From CAVYGM01 sp963768025 (lineage in GTDB: Bacteria > Bacteroidota > Bacteroidia > Cytophagales > Spirosomataceae), in the NCBI GenBank assembly GCA_963768025.1, contig CAVYGM010000025.1:41324-105323 (forward strand): a stretch of 64,000 nucleotides of DNA, written 5' to 3'. Positions 63,593 to 64,000 of the stretch are shown piece by piece (the first letter of the stretch is position 1; each line of letters opens with the position of its first letter). The position numbers and the translations under genes are program-made. The notes beneath the pieces are model-generated. The model had not been told where the DNA came from. It worked only from the letters and a program-made list of their open reading frames with translations, and ran no database searches.

Positions 63593-64000
63593 AGACGAAG
63601 AGGCGACCGCCCGCAAGCTGCAACGTCTTCTCGTGCAGGTAGCGCCACCGCCACCCTGGCGGGCAGTTGGGCAGCGTGGAGGAGTCGGTAGCATGGCTCC
63701 GAACCAACCCCATGCCCGAATTGATTCTGATGGACATTGAACTGGCCGACGGCCAGAGTTTCGAAATTTTCAACCAGGTGTCGGTTACCTGTCCGGTCAT
63801 ATTCACTACCGCCTACGACGAATACGCCCTTAAAGCCTTTAAAGTCAACAGCATTGACTACCTGCTTAAACCCGTTAGGGAAGCCGACCTGCGAGCGGCG
63901 CTCTCTAAGTTGCAGGCCCTGAAACAGTCGTTGGCAGGCCCTGATTCAGGCTGGCAGGATTCACTGATCGGCCTGCTGCGCCAGCTGATGACGCGCTCGC
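63573..64000 (+). pseudogene. LytTR-type response regulator, receiver domain, cut by the window end, one frame break
   Basis: ATG 63573 (MNILIIEDEEATARKLQ) overlaps the kinase gene by 20 nt, the usual coupling. The receiver domain then breaks near 63645-63663 (CCACCG repeat, one extra base). In the next frame it continues GSVEESVAWLRTNPMPELILMDIELADGQ with phospho-Asp in LMDI, VIFTTAYDEYALKAFKVNSIDYLLKPV and on to the window end. The output domain (probably LytTR DNA-binding) lies outside. It is very likely the partner of the kinase. Confidence 0.85.

Noticed and set aside
1..64000. tRNA or rRNA genes
   Set aside because: No cloverleaf-like segment with the conserved TTCGANTC arm or rRNA motif was noticed on either strand. 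A tRNA scan would settle this.

Overview
The window looks like a chromosome segment of a Bacteroidota member, most likely Cytophagales (Spirosoma/Dyadobacter-like). The signs are two SusC/SusD outer-membrane pairs, each preceded by an ECF sigma factor and a FecR anti-sigma factor, TAnnTTTG-type -7 promoter elements with few Shine-Dalgarno sites, NamZ, GH97 and DUF1080 enzymes, and a LytTR-type kinase/regulator pair. No rRNA, tRNA, integrase or transposase was recognised. The genus is inference.

Layout. 1-6.2 kb is an accessory-looking stretch: small unknown proteins, an Xre-like regulator, an unknown protein whose gene overlaps that of a PIN-domain protein, an orphan Vsr mismatch endonuclease, a frameshifted ruvB, a 334-aa unknown, and a duplicated repeat that carries a terminator. 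6.3-18.4 kb holds single-gene metabolic units: amidase, NamZ, GNAT, S41 peptidase, HD phosphohydrolase, RibD/DHFR-like reductase, metallo-beta-lactamase-fold protein, AraC regulator, a double carboxymuconolactone-decarboxylase protein, an aldo/keto reductase and a VOC protein. The 10.3-13.2 kb part is AT-rich. 19.2-22.2 kb is a galactarate dehydratase plus GntP permease operon. 22.8-27.0 kb encodes a three-subunit periplasmic molybdenum aldehyde oxidoreductase (PaoABC type). 27-31.9 kb has an HU-like protein, a rifampin ADP-ribosyltransferase (arr), an Xre/DUF2975 pair, a GH18 lipoprotein, an ArsC/Spx-like protein, a SRPBCC protein and an SDR.

32-61.5 kb is a polysaccharide/glycoside utilization region with two sigma/FecR/SusC/SusD modules. 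The first is followed by two paralogous secreted proteins of unknown function, a two-domain AXE1-like esterase and a PA14-containing sulfatase. The second is followed by GH97, DUF1080 (3-keto-glycoside hydrolase/lyase family), an exported Gfo/Idh/MocA oxidoreductase, an exported TIM-barrel isomerase/epimerase and a phytanoyl-CoA dioxygenase homologue. That second set fits a periplasmic C3-oxidation route of glycoside cleavage. 61.6-64 kb has a decayed secreted-protein gene, a Fic N-terminal remnant, and a LytS-type histidine kinase followed by its response regulator, which is cut by the window end.

At least 13 single-base frame breaks are visible, most in short homopolymers and about eight of them after 57 kb. 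They affect ruvB, an MBL-fold gene, a VOC gene, the first susC, GH97, Gfo/Idh (two compensating), the epimerase (two), PhyH (two), a secreted-protein gene and the response regulator. Consensus errors are the simplest explanation. Real gene decay cannot be excluded from sequence alone.
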